Source of the DNA: Vulcanimicrobiota bacterium
Lineage (GTDB): Bacteria > Vulcanimicrobiota > Vulcanimicrobiia > Vulcanimicrobiales > Vulcanimicrobiaceae
Direction of reading: 5' to 3'
Assembly (NCBI GenBank): GCA_027306785.1
Contig: DAHUZB010000009.1
Coordinates: 1 to 64,000, forward strand
DNA: 64,000 nucleotides
The notes beneath the pieces were generated by a model. It saw nothing but the letters and a program-made list of their open reading frames with translations. It was not told where the DNA came from and ran no database searches. Position 1 is the first letter of the stretch. Every line of letters starts with the position of its first letter. A program made the position numbers and the translations under genes. Positions 1-9,149 of this stretch are shown here, piece after piece.

Positions 1-2559
1 ATCACCGGCGACGTCACCAACTACGTGCGTGCCGCACTGTCCAACGTCGAGCTCGACCTGTTCTTGGGGATCCTGTTCGCGGCCCTCGTGCTAGCGGTGT
101 TCCTGCACCGGCTGGCCAACACGATGATCGTGTTGTTCGCCATCCCCGTCTCGTTGGTCGCGACCTTCGCCGTGATGTACTTCTTGCACTTCAGCCGGGA
201 CCTGATCTCGCTGAGGGCACTGTCGCTCCTGATCGGGATCTTGGTCGACGACTCGATCGTGGTGCTCGAAAATATCACGCGCCATCGAGACTTGGGCGAA
301 GATCCGGTCTCGGCGGCGATCAACGGGCGCACCGAGATCGGCTCGGCCGCGATCGCGATCACGCTCGTCGACGTCATCGTCTTTCTGCCGATCGCGTTTC
401 TGCCGGGAATCGTGGGCGCGTATCTCAAGGAGTTCGGCGCGGTGGTCGTCATCGCGACGCTCTTCTCGCTGCTCGTCTCGTTCACGCTCACCCCGCTGCT
501 CGCGGCGAAGTGGAGCGTCATCCGGCGTTCCGAGGCCAAGCCCGCGTGGCTGACCGCACTCGATAATCGCGTGCTCGACATCGCGGTGCTGATCGTCTGC
601 GCCGTGCTCTTCGCGATCGGGCAGCTGACCGGGTGGTACGGGCTCAACGTCGTCGCGATCTTCGTCGCCGCCGCGCTCGTGCTCAACGCGGTCGTGCAGC
701 GCTTCGACTGGATTCTCGATACGTACAAGACGAAGCTGCTGCCCTTCGGCCTGCGCCACGGAAAGTTCGTGGTCTACGTCTGCACGCTGCTCTTCGTGAA
801 CGCGATCACGCTCGTCGCGGGCGGCGGCATGGCGACGGTCACGATCGACGCGGTCGCGCTCGTGCTGCTCGCGTTCTTCCATGCGGTCGGTTTCGTCTTG
901 CGCGCGGCGAAGCGCAACGGCTTCGCCGCGCCGCGCGGGCGCGGCTTGGGGGCACGCCTGCGCGCTCCGTTCGTCGCGGCCGGAAACGGGCTGCGCAGCA
1001 TCGGCAATCATCGCGGTACCACGATCGCGGCCTTCGCGTTGCCGGTCGTCGTCGGGCTGCTGCTCTTTCCGCTCGCGGTCAGCACCGACTTCGTTCCGCA
1101 GCAGCAAGACGGTTCGATCAACATGACCGTCACCTATCCGGCGGGCACGCCGATCGCCGTGACCAACGGATACGTCGTCCGGCTCGAAAAGGCGATTATG
1201 AAGCTGCCCGGCGTGAAATCGGTGAGCTCGACCGTCGGCCGCAAGCCCTCGGGACACGGCAGCGTGACCGGCGGAAACTACGCGCAATTGAACGCGACGA
1301 TGCGCGACGATCGCATCAAAGATACGAACGCGACCGCCGCCGCGATCCGCAAGCTCGCCTATCTCGTGCCCGGCGGCGAGCTGGACGTCGCGGGCGACAG
1401 CGGCAACGGCTCGGCGATCTTCTACGCGTTGACCGGACCCGACAACGAGATCGGCCCGGCCGCCGAGAAGGTCGCGCAGTATCTGCGCAGCATTCCCGGC
1501 ACCGTCAACGTGCAGACGAGCGCCGAATCGGGGGCGCCGCGCCTGAACGTCGACATCGACCGCGAGCGCTGCGCGCTCCTGGGCATCAATCCGTCCGACG
1601 CGGCGAACGTCGCGCGCATCGCGGTCGACGGCGCCGTTGCGACGCGCGTGCGCACCGATACGGGATTGGTGGACGTGCGCGTGCAGTTTCCGTTGCGGGA
1701 TCGTACGCACGTCGAACAGTTGAAAGACGTACGCGTGCGCGCCGCCGACGGAACGCTCGTGCCGCTCGGCAGCATCGCGACCTTCACCTGGACGACCGCG
1801 CCGACCCGAATCGAGCGCATGAATCGACAGCGCGTGGTGAACGTGCTCGGCGACCTGCTGCCCGGCTACTCGCTCGGACAAGTCGCGGGACCGCTGAACA
1901 AGAAGCTGCGCGAGCCGGGCTTCCTGCCCGAGGGCGTCGGCCTCAAGCCCGAAGGCAACTCGCAATTCATGGTGGAGACCTTCACCAACATGGGCATCGC
2001 GCTCGTGACCTCGTTCATGCTCGTCTACATGCTGATGGTGATTCTCTACGGCTCGTTCTTGGAACCGCTGATCGTGATGTTCTCGGTTCCGCTCGCGGTG
2101 ATCGGCGCGCTCACGTTCCTCGGCTTGCTCGGCAAACTGCCCGGCGGCGCGGGACAGTCGCTCAACATCATCTCGATGCTCGGGATCGTGATGCTCTTCG
2201 GGCTCGTCGCGAAGAACGGCATCCTGCTCGTCGACTACTCGAACACGCTCTGCAAGCGCGGGATGCGCGTGCGCGAAGCGGTGGTACAGGCGGCGGGGAC
2301 GCGCTTCCGTCCGATCGTCATGACGACCGCGGCGATGATTTTCGGCATGCTGCCGCTTGCGATGGGATACGACGCCGGTTCGGAATGGCGTCAGGCGATC
2401 GGTACCGTGATCATCGGCGGTCTCTTGAGCTCGCTCGTCCTCACGCTCTTCCTCGTGCCGATGATCTACAATACGTGGATGGGCGCGTTCGAGCGCCGCG
2501 CCGACCGCCGCGCGGTCACCGCGGAGCTGGAGGGCGCCGCGGTACCCACGCACGCCTGA
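1..2559 (+). CDS. RND-family efflux transporter, inner-membrane subunit (5' truncated)
   Basis: The frame is open from base 1, so the N-terminus and first periplasmic domain lie outside the window. The fragment starts near TM2-TM3. The TM4 proton-relay motif GILVDDSIVVLEN carries the paired aspartates, and the TM10 motif GLVAKNGILLVDY carries the conserved lysine; both are typical of AcrB/CusA-type proton-driven exporters. The second periplasmic domain spans about residues 355-640 and is followed by the last TM bundle. Odd feature: between TM6 and TM7 there are about 170 residues with four extra predicted hydrophobic segments (about nt 570-910), where the family usually has a short cytoplasmic loop. 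The substrate cannot be told. The adaptor and outer-membrane partners are presumably upstream. Confidence 0.93.
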   Translation: MTGDVTNYVRAALSNVELDLFLGILFAALVLAVFLHRLANTMIVLFAIPVSLVATFAVMYFLHFSRDLISLRALSLLIGILVDDSIVVLENITRHRDLGEDPVSAAINGRTEIGSAAIAITLVDVIVFLPIAFLPGIVGAYLKEFGAVVVIATLFSLLVSFTLTPLLAAKWSVIRRSEAKPAWLTALDNRVLDIAVLIVCAVLFAIGQLTGWYGLNVVAIFVAAALVLNAVVQRFDWILDTYKTKLLPFGLRHGKFVVYVCTLLFVNAITLVAGGGMATVTIDAVALVLLAFFHAVGFVLRAAKRNGFAAPRGRGLGARLRAPFVAAGNGLRSIGNHRGTTIAAFALPVVVGLLLFPLAVSTDFVPQQQDGSINMTVTYPAGTPIAVTNGYVVRLEKAIMKLPGVKSVSSTVGRKPSGHGSVTGGNYAQLNATMRDDRIKDTNATAAAIRKLAYLVPGGELDVAGDSGNGSAIFYALTGPDNEIGPAAEKVAQYLRSIPGTVNVQTSAESGAPRLNVDIDRERCALLGINPSDAANVARIAVDGAVATRVRTDTGLVDVRVQFPLRDRTHVEQLKDVRVRAADGTLVPLGSIATFTWTTAPTRIERMNRQRVVNVLGDLLPGYSLGQVAGPLNKKLREPGFLPEGVGLKPEGNSQFMVETFTNMGIALVTSFMLVYMLMVILYGSFLEPLIVMFSVPLAVIGALTFLGLLGKLPGGAGQSLNIISMLGIVMLFGLVAKNGILLVDYSNTLCKRGMRVREAVVQAAGTRFRPIVMTTAAMIFGMLPLAMGYDAGSEWRQAIGTVIIGGLLSSLVLTLFLVPMIYNTWMGAFERRADRRAVTAELEGAAVPTHA

Positions 2560-2578
2560 AGATAAACGGTGTTCGCAG

Positions 2579-2602
2579 CCCCGTTTTCGGGTAGAAACGG
2601 GG
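2579..2602 (+). promoter_or_regulatory. Hairpin in front of the next start codon
   Basis: CCCCGTTT at 2579-2586 pairs perfectly with AAACGGGG at 2595-2602 around an 8-nt loop. There is no T-tract, so it is a poor intrinsic terminator. The 3' arm contains the only G-rich Shine-Dalgarno-like stretch before the ATG at 2605, so the stem could mask ribosome binding or end the upstream message. The role is inference. Confidence 0.5.
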
Positions 2603-2604
2603 CG

Positions 2605-3663
2605 ATGAACAGCATGTTTGCTCGCCGGACGGCCGTCGCGGCCGTCGCTTCCGTCGCTCTCTGCGCCGCGGTTGCCGCCCCGACCGTCGTGCGCGCGGCT
2701 GCCATCACGGTCGTCGTCAACGGCGCCCCGTTGCAGTTCGATCAACCGCCGATCGAGCGCGCGGGGCGTGTCTTCGTTCCGCTGCGAGGCGTCTTCGAGC
2801 GCCTCGGAGCGAGCGTCGTCTACCAAAACGGACTGATCAATGCGACCGGCGACGGCCATACCGTCTCGCTGCATATCGGTTCGACGCAGGCGCTCGTCGA
2901 CGGGCGCACGCAGGCGCTCGACGTGGCTCCGTTCGTGATCGGCGCGCGCACGCTCGTGCCGCTACGCTTCGTCGCGCAGGCGCTCGGCGCGTACGTGGGC
3001 TGGAACAATGCCGACGCGACCGTAACGATCACGGGTGCCGGTGCCTCGGGCGCGACGCCCGCGCCTCCCGCCAACCGATCGTTCCACGTGGTCGGTCAGC
3101 GGCCGCGCGGCGCGGTCGGAACGCTCCAACCGGCGCTGCACGCGGGATTCAGCGAACCGATCGATCAGAGCACGCTGCACGTGGCGATCGACGGACGCGA
3201 CGTCACCGCGGATGTCTCTTCGAATGCGAACGGCTTCGACGTGACGGCGCCGTTCCAACTGCAAGCGGGCGAACACCACGTGACACTTACCGGCACGACG
3301 CAGGCCGGAGCGCAGTTCTCGACCGGCTGGAGCTTTGCGACCGGCGGCGCGGCCGGCACGAACTATCTCGGCTCGATCGTCCCGGCTCCGGGAGCGCGCG
3401 TGGGCGCGAACTTCAACCTGTCGGGGCGCACGATTCCGGGTTCGCAGGTGAAGATCGTCGCGAGCGGGGAGGCAAGCGCGCTCGGCGGTATCCTGCAGAT
3501 CGGCACCGGTACCTATCAGACCTCGACGCAAGCCGACGGCAACGGCGTCTTCAACGCGAACATCGTCTTGACCAACGTCAACGGATCGGTCGTGCGCGTG
3601 CTCATCCAGTCGATCGCGCCGAACGGCTCCTCGACGGAACGCTCGTTTACGTACACGATGTAG
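2605..3663 (+). CDS. Secreted copper-amine-oxidase-N-domain protein
   Basis: The 352-aa protein has an N-terminal signal peptide: a basic start, a hydrophobic A/V-rich core and a cut near residues 30-34. The next about 110 residues match the copper amine oxidase N-terminal (CuAO-N, stalk) domain, with the paired motifs GRVFVPLRGVFERLGA and TLVPLRFVAQALGA. The remaining 200 residues are beta-rich and Gly/Ser/Thr-rich, consistent with Ig-like or adhesive folds, and no enzyme motif was seen. ATG at 2605 or 2614 are both possible; a GTG at 2569 in the same frame would add residues before the signal peptide and was not chosen. Such proteins are usually exported and surface- or wall-associated; the role here is unknown. 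Confidence 0.75.
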   Translation: MNSMFARRTAVAAVASVALCAAVAAPTVVRAAAITVVVNGAPLQFDQPPIERAGRVFVPLRGVFERLGASVVYQNGLINATGDGHTVSLHIGSTQALVDGRTQALDVAPFVIGARTLVPLRFVAQALGAYVGWNNADATVTITGAGASGATPAPPANRSFHVVGQRPRGAVGTLQPALHAGFSEPIDQSTLHVAIDGRDVTADVSSNANGFDVTAPFQLQAGEHHVTLTGTTQAGAQFSTGWSFATGGAAGTNYLGSIVPAPGARVGANFNLSGRTIPGSQVKIVASGEASALGGILQIGTGTYQTSTQADGNGVFNANIVLTNVNGSVVRVLIQSIAPNGSSTERSFTYTM

Positions 3664-3720
3664 GCGCGTCCCGCGCCGGGCAACGCAGTTGAAGCGGGGC
3701 TCGGCGCGGAAGAAGGGCGC

Positions 3721-4344
3721 GTGCGAATCGATATTTGGAGCGACGTCGTCTGTCCGTGGTGCTACATCGGCGTCACGCGCTTCGAGCGCGCGCTCGAAGG
3801 TTTCGAGGGAGAGGTCGAGATTCGACTTCACCCGTTTCAGTTGGATCCCGAAGCGCCGATTCCGGGTGTTCCGGCGCGCGAACGCTACGCGGCGAAGTTC
3901 GGCGACGAAGCCGAGGCGATTCTCGCGCGCGTGACGGCCGCCGCCGCCGAGGACGGCCTGCATTTCGATTTCGATCGTGCCCTCACGGCCAACACGTTCG
4001 ATGCACATCGCGCGATCGCGTTCGCGCGCCGCAGCGGTAAGGATCGCGAACTCGAGCAGTCGCTCTTTCGCGCGTACTTCGAAGAAGGGCTCGATGTCAG
4101 CGATCGCGCGGTGCTCGCGGATCGCGCCGCGACGCTCGGCATCGAACGCGACGGGCTCGCGGCATATCTGGAGAGCGACGACGGCGTAGACGATCTGCGT
4201 CGCGCGTTCGGCGAAGCGTTCGACCGCGGCATCACCGCGGTGCCGACCTTCGTCTTCGAAGACGAGTTCGCCGTGCCGGGCGCGGTGGATACGGCGACCT
4301 TCCGACGCATCCTCGAACAGATGCGCGCGATGAGCGGCGGATGA
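3721..4344 (+). CDS. DsbA family (FrnE-like) thiol oxidoreductase
   Basis: The 207-aa protein starts at GTG with an AGAAGGG Shine-Dalgarno sequence upstream. The thioredoxin-fold active site CPWC is at residues 11-14, directly after the first strand. The helical insert and the TAVPTFVFEDEFAVPGA cis-proline segment near the C-terminus are characteristic of the FrnE/2-hydroxychromene-isomerase-like DsbA group. There is no signal peptide, so it should act in the cytoplasm on disulfides. It overlaps the next gene by ATGA, which suggests translational coupling with the SDR. Confidence 0.9.
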   Translation: MRIDIWSDVVCPWCYIGVTRFERALEGFEGEVEIRLHPFQLDPEAPIPGVPARERYAAKFGDEAEAILARVTAAAAEDGLHFDFDRALTANTFDAHRAIAFARRSGKDRELEQSLFRAYFEEGLDVSDRAVLADRAATLGIERDGLAAYLESDDGVDDLRRAFGEAFDRGITAVPTFVFEDEFAVPGAVDTATFRRILEQMRAMSGG

Positions 4345-5093
4345 CGCGGCGCGCGCTCGTGACCGGCGCGGCAAGCGGGCTCGCCGCGGGTATCGCGGCG
4401 GCGCTCGCGCGCGACGGCTTCTCGCACGTCGCGATCACCTATCGCGAGACGCCGCCCGATGCGACCCTGCGCGCGATCGAGGCGGCGGGAGCGCGCGCGA
4501 GCGCGACGCGCATCGATTTTCTCGACGACCCCGCCGCGATCGACGCGGCGCTGCGCGCGGCAAGCGATGCGACGGGCCCGTTCGACACGCTCGTGCACGC
4601 GGTCGGACCGCTCGTCGTCAAGCGTTTCGCGCGGCTCGACCTCGACGATTACCGCGCGATGTTCGACGGGAACGTGCGCAGCGCCGTGCTCGCCACGCGC
4701 GCCGTGCTGCCCGCCATGCGTGAGACCGCCTTCGGGCGCATCGTGCTCTTCGGGATGAACGGATCGAGCGCGACGCAGGGCTTTCGGGGGTTCACGCTGC
4801 ACGGTGCCGCGAAGAGCGCGGTCGTGGCCTTCGGCAAAGCGCTCGCGATCGAAGAAGCGCCGCACGGCATCACCGTGAACCTGATCGAGCCCGGACACAT
4901 TCGCGACAAGGAGATTTCGCGCGCCGAGGCCGCACGCGTGTCGAGCCCGTCACCGCGCGGCCGCGCCGGGAGCTACGAAGACGTCGCCGACGTCGTACGC
5001 TTTCTCGCGGCGGCCGAGCGAGACTACGTCACCGGAGCGGTGATCGCGGTCACCGGGGGGTTGACGCAGGCCGACGAGCGAAACGCGACCTAA
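4341..5093 (+). CDS. SDR-family oxidoreductase with substituted catalytic Tyr
   Basis: The 250-aa protein has the size and layout of short-chain dehydrogenases. The N-terminal cofactor loop is TGAASGLAAG, where the last glycine of TGxxxGxG is Ala. A Ser-rich active-site strand (GMNGSS) is present. The catalytic YxxxK appears as HGAAK, with His (codon CAC) in place of Tyr. The C-terminal FLAAAERDYVTGAVIAVTGG segment is typical of 3-oxoacyl-ACP-reductase-like SDRs. The missing Tyr makes normal NAD(P)H-dependent carbonyl reduction doubtful; it may be a binding protein or use altered chemistry. The start codon overlaps the DsbA-like gene stop. Confidence 0.85.
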   Translation: MTRRALVTGAASGLAAGIAAALARDGFSHVAITYRETPPDATLRAIEAAGARASATRIDFLDDPAAIDAALRAASDATGPFDTLVHAVGPLVVKRFARLDLDDYRAMFDGNVRSAVLATRAVLPAMRETAFGRIVLFGMNGSSATQGFRGFTLHGAAKSAVVAFGKALAIEEAPHGITVNLIEPGHIRDKEISRAEAARVSSPSPRGRAGSYEDVADVVRFLAAAERDYVTGAVIAVTGGLTQADERNAT

Positions 5094-5096
5094 TCC

Positions 5097-7658
5097 ATGA
5101 TCATCGCCGACGATTCCGATGGGCACCGCGCCTTCGCGCTGCCGGGTGCCCGCTTGCAGTACGGGCCGGACAAGCTCGTCGAGGTCGAGCACATCGACCT
5201 CTTCCTCGAACCCGATCTCGACGCGCGCCGCCTCGACGGCGTCTGCACGACGACGGTTCGCGCCTACGATGAGCCGGTTACCAGGCTCGAACTGAGTGCC
5301 GTCGATCTGCACGTCACGCGCGTCGAACACGACGGCACGCCGCTCGCATTCGTCTCGCGCGACGGGACGCTCGAGATCGCGTTCGATCCCGCGATCGCAC
5401 CGGGCGAGCGCTGCACGTTCGCGGTGACCTACCGCACCACCGATCCGCGGCACGGCCTATTCTTCATCGCGCCGACGCCCGAGTATCCGGAGAAGATCGC
5501 GCACGCGTGGACCCAGAGCCAGGACGAGAACGCGCGCTATTGGTTTCCGTGCTTCGACTACCCGCATGCGAAGCAAAGCACGTCGACCACCGTGCGCGTG
5601 CCGAAGGGTCTCTTCGCGCTTGCGAACGGGGCGCTTATCGAGCGCAAGGACGACGGCGACCGCACGCTTTACACCTATCGCCAGGAGGTGCCGCACAGCA
5701 CCTATCTGATGACGCTCGTGGTCGGTCCGTTCGTCGAGATCGAGCAGGGAACGGCGGGCGCGCGCAAGGTGCCCGTACTCTACTACGTGTTGCCGGGCCG
5801 CGAAGCCGACGGCGAACGCGCCTTCGGCAACACGCCGCGCATGATCGAGCTCTTCGAGGAGCGCATCGGGACGCCGTATCCGTACGCGCGCTACTCGCAG
5901 ATCGCGGTGAGCGACTTCATCTTCGGCGGCATGGAGAACACGTCGGCCACGACGCAGACCGATCGCACGCTGCACGACGCGGTCGCGCACCTTGACTTCT
6001 CGAGCGATCCGCTCGTCTCGCACGAACTCGCGCACCAGTGGTTCGGAGATCTGCTCACCTGTCGCGACTGGGCGCACGCGTGGCTGAACGAAGGCTTCGC
6101 GACCTATTTCGAATGCGTGTGGCGCGAAGCCGATCTCGGCTATGACGAGTATCTCTACGATGTCTTCGGATGCGTCGCGCGCTACCTGGACGAAGACGGC
6201 AGTCGGTATCGGCGGCCGATCGTCTGCAATCGCTTTCGCGATCCGATCGAGCTCTTCGACCGGCACCTCTACGAAAAGGGCGGCGCGGTGCTGCACATGC
6301 TGCGCGGCACGCTCGGCGAAGCGCGCTTCTGGCGTTCGATCCGTCACTACGTCGCGCAGAACGCGCGGCGCAACGTGGAGACGATCGACCTCGTGCGTGC
6401 GATCGAAGAGGCGACGGGGCGCAATCTGCGCGGTTTCTTCGATCAATGGGTGCTGCGCGGCGGTCATCCCGAGCTCGAGATCGGTGTATCGTGGGATGCC
6501 GCGCGCAAAGCGGCGACCGTGACGATCGATCAGAAGCAGAAGATCGACGACGAGCATCCGGCCTACGCATTCGACCTCGAACTCGGATTCGTCGATCGCG
6601 TCGATGCCGCGCCGCGCTCCGATTTCGGCGCGGGCCCGCTCGAAGGCGAGCGCCGCATGCGCGTGCGCATCGAGCGCGCGCACGAGACGATCACGGTGCC
6701 GCTCGATTCGGAACCGAAGCTCGTGCGTGTCGATCCGGGCGCGGTGATCCTCGGGAGCGTCGTCTACAAGCTCGGCGTCGATTTCGCGGCGGCGACCTTG
6801 CAGGGCGATCCCGATCCGGTCGCGCGAATCCGTGCGGCGCGGGAGCTCGCGAAAGACGGTGCGCCCCGTGCGCGCGCGGCGCTGCGCGAGGCCTTCGCGC
6901 ACGATCCGTTCTGGGGCGTGCTCGAAGACGCGGCCTCGGCGCTCGCCCGTACCAAGGCGCCGTGGGCGCGCGAGATGCTCGTCGGTGCGCTCGGTCACAC
7001 GCACCCGAAGGTGCGGCGCGCGGTTGCCGCCGCGCTCGGCGGTTTCCGCGATGCCGAGACGGCGAGCGCGCTGCTCGAATCCGCGCAGCACGACGCATCG
7101 TATTTCGTTCGCGCGGCTGCGCTCGCGTCGCTCGGACGCACGCGCGACCCGCGCGCCTTCGAGGTGCTGCACCGCGTGGTGCAGGCGCATTCCTGGAACG
7201 GCATCGTGGAAGGCGGCGCCGCGCGCGGCCTCGCCGAGCTCGCCGATCCGCGCGCGCTCGATCCGTTGATCGAAGCGACGCGCCTCGGTCGCGACGAGGG
7301 TCTGCGCCGCGTCGCCGTCGTCGCGCTCGCACGCTGCGGCGAGTTGCTCGTCGAGGCACGCACGCGCGTCGTCGATCGGCTCGTCGAACTGCTCGACGAT
7401 CCGATGTTTCTCGTGCAGCTTGCCGCGATTTCGGCGACCGAGTCGCTCGAGGATCCTCGCGTGCTTCCGACGCTCGACCGCCTCTCGGCGAGCGGATTCG
7501 ACGGCCGCGTACGCCGCGATGCGATGGAAGCGGCACTTCGCGTACGCGAATCCCAAAAAGTTCCCGCCCAAGTGAGCGCACTGCGCACGGATCTCGATGC
7601 CCTACGTGAAGACCAACGTAAACTCCAAGAGAAGATCGAAGCGCTCTCGCGTCCGTAA
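5097..7658 (+). CDS. M1 family zinc aminopeptidase with C-terminal HEAT repeats
   Basis: This 853-aa protein has the N-terminal beta-sandwich, the exopeptidase motif GGMENTSATTQ (a GAMEN variant) and the zinc site HELAHQWFGD followed 18 residues on by NEGFATYFE. The catalytic Tyr region is LYEKGGAVLHMLR. After about residue 590 comes a run of HEAT/PBS-lyase-like helical repeats (alternating Ala/Arg/Leu helices with DPRA turns), and the last 30 residues are a predicted coiled coil. It has no signal peptide and is probably cytoplasmic, removing N-terminal residues from peptides. It sits 3 bp after the SDR and overlaps the next gene by 62 bp. Confidence 0.93.
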   Translation: MIIADDSDGHRAFALPGARLQYGPDKLVEVEHIDLFLEPDLDARRLDGVCTTTVRAYDEPVTRLELSAVDLHVTRVEHDGTPLAFVSRDGTLEIAFDPAIAPGERCTFAVTYRTTDPRHGLFFIAPTPEYPEKIAHAWTQSQDENARYWFPCFDYPHAKQSTSTTVRVPKGLFALANGALIERKDDGDRTLYTYRQEVPHSTYLMTLVVGPFVEIEQGTAGARKVPVLYYVLPGREADGERAFGNTPRMIELFEERIGTPYPYARYSQIAVSDFIFGGMENTSATTQTDRTLHDAVAHLDFSSDPLVSHELAHQWFGDLLTCRDWAHAWLNEGFATYFECVWREADLGYDEYLYDVFGCVARYLDEDGSRYRRPIVCNRFRDPIELFDRHLYEKGGAVLHMLRGTLGEARFWRSIRHYVAQNARRNVETIDLVRAIEEATGRNLRGFFDQWVLRGGHPELEIGVSWDAARKAATVTIDQKQKIDDEHPAYAFDLELGFVDRVDAAPRSDFGAGPLEGERRMRVRIERAHETITVPLDSEPKLVRVDPGAVILGSVVYKLGVDFAAATLQGDPDPVARIRAARELAKDGAPRARAALREAFAHDPFWGVLEDAASALARTKAPWAREMLVGALGHTHPKVRRAVAAALGGFRDAETASALLESAQHDASYFVRAAALASLGRTRDPRAFEVLHRVVQAHSWNGIVEGGAARGLAELADPRALDPLIEATRLGRDEGLRRVAVVALARCGELLVEARTRVVDRLVELLDDPMFLVQLAAISATESLEDPRVLPTLDRLSASGFDGRVRRDAMEAALRVRESQKVPAQVSALRTDLDALREDQRKLQEKIEALSRP

Positions 7659-9141
7659 GCGCCGCGCGCTTGCGGGGCTCGGCGCTCTGCTCCTCGTCCT
7701 CTTTGCGGGGTGGCTCGCGCTGCATCGCTTCTTCGAACGGCCGCCGCGTGTCGCGACGGTCGCGGAGACGCCGACGCCCGCGCCCGCACCGACCCCGCCG
7801 TCGCGCCCGTGGACGCCGAGCGAGCTCGCGCGTCTGCGCGGCGAGCTGCGTGCGATCTTCGCGCCGGTCAAAGGTGACGCCGATCGCTACAGTCTGGCCG
7901 TCATCGACGCGAGCGGACGCGTGGTTTACCAAGATCACGCGGATCGTGCGGTCGCACCCGCGTCGGTCCAAAAACTGATCGTCTCGTTCTGCTCGCTCAA
8001 TTTGCTCGGACCGAGCTATCGCTTCCACACGATCCTCGCGGCCTCGCACGGGATCGACGGCGGCGCGCTCGACGGTCCGCTGTGGCTTGCCGGATCGGGC
8101 GATCCGTCGCTGCGCAGCAGCGACCTGCGCGCGGGCGTCGCCTCGCTTGCGGCGGCGGGTCTGCGCTCGGTCGGGCGCGTCGTCGTCGATGCAAGCGAGA
8201 TGAGCGGGCCCGAAATCAATCCGCTCTGGAATCCCGCCGATGCGAACGAGGATTACCAGACCGCGACGAGCGCCGTCTCGCTCGACCGCGATACCGCCGA
8301 GTTTCGCGTGTACGGAACGACGCCGGGCGCGCCCGCGCGCGTCGTCGTCGTCCCGAAGAGCAACGCGCTGCACGTGAGCGGAACGATCGAGACCAGCAGC
8401 GGCTCCGACGACGTCATTATCGCCGCCATGGCCGCGCCGAACACGTTTTACCTGCACGGTACGATTCCGGCGGGCGTGGAAGAGAAGTACTGGCTTCCGG
8501 TACACGATATTCCGCGCTACGACGGTGCCGTGCTCGATGCGATGCTGCACGACGCGGGGATCACGACGGCGCAGCCGCCGACCGTCGGAACGACGCCGCT
8601 CGAAAGCGTGGTGCTCTGGGATCATCGCTCGAAGCCGTTGCCGGTGCTGCTCACGCACATGCTCTACATCTCGGACAATCACTATGCGGAGCAACTGATG
8701 CGCACGCTCGGAGGCGTGGTCTCCGGTACCGCCGACGACGTCACCGGTCTCGCCGCCGAGCAAAAGTTTCTGCGCTCGCGCGGCGTGCCGATGCCGGGGC
8801 TGCATATCGTCGACGGAAGCGGCCTCGCGGAGAGCAATCGCGTCGCGGCGATCACGCTCGCGCGTATTCTCAGCGACGCCGAACTCAGCGGCGACGGGAC
8901 GCAGCTCTATCCGCTGCTCCCCGAGGGCGGCAAGAACGGTACGCTCAAGTACTACGACTTCAGCGTCTCGCCCACGCGGATTCACGCGAAGACGGGGCAT
9001 TTGAGCGACGCCGCGTCGCTCGCGGGCTACATCGATACCGCACACCACGGACGCATGGTCTTTGCGTTCATGATCAACGACTCGCCGGGAGATCCGGACG
9101 CGGCCTACGTGCGTGCCGTCGACCGGCTCGCGGCGTGGTGA
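7597..9141 (+). CDS. dacB: D-alanyl-D-alanine carboxypeptidase/endopeptidase, PBP4 (S13) family
   Basis: The 514-aa protein has a very basic N-terminus followed by one hydrophobic segment (ALAGLGALLLVLFAGWLAL), a signal anchor that places the enzyme outside the inner membrane. The penicillin-binding motifs are SVQK (SxxK) in PASVQKLIVSF, SDN (SxN) in YISDNHYAEQLM and KTG in HAKTGHLSD, with the long insert between SxxK and SxN typical of PBP4. It trims or cleaves peptidoglycan cross-links. The ATG at 7597 lies inside the aminopeptidase gene; GTG at 7606 is the only close alternative, so the overlap is real either way. Confidence 0.92.
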   Translation: MPYVKTNVNSKRRSKRSRVRKRRALAGLGALLLVLFAGWLALHRFFERPPRVATVAETPTPAPAPTPPSRPWTPSELARLRGELRAIFAPVKGDADRYSLAVIDASGRVVYQDHADRAVAPASVQKLIVSFCSLNLLGPSYRFHTILAASHGIDGGALDGPLWLAGSGDPSLRSSDLRAGVASLAAAGLRSVGRVVVDASEMSGPEINPLWNPADANEDYQTATSAVSLDRDTAEFRVYGTTPGAPARVVVVPKSNALHVSGTIETSSGSDDVIIAAMAAPNTFYLHGTIPAGVEEKYWLPVHDIPRYDGAVLDAMLHDAGITTAQPPTVGTTPLESVVLWDHRSKPLPVLLTHMLYISDNHYAEQLMRTLGGVVSGTADDVTGLAAEQKFLRSRGVPMPGLHIVDGSGLAESNRVAAITLARILSDAELSGDGTQLYPLLPEGGKNGTLKYYDFSVSPTRIHAKTGHLSDAASLAGYIDTAHHGRMVFAFMINDSPGDPDAAYVRAVDRLAAW

Positions 9142-9149
9142 GGAGAACG

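Noticed and set aside
91-2874. 927-aa reverse-strand open frame
   Set aside because: It is antisense to the RND gene, with Arg/Asp/His-rich composition typical of shadow frames in high-GC DNA, and shows no family motif.
5457-7571. 704-aa reverse-strand open frame
   Set aside because: It is a shadow of the M1 aminopeptidase gene with no recognisable domain.
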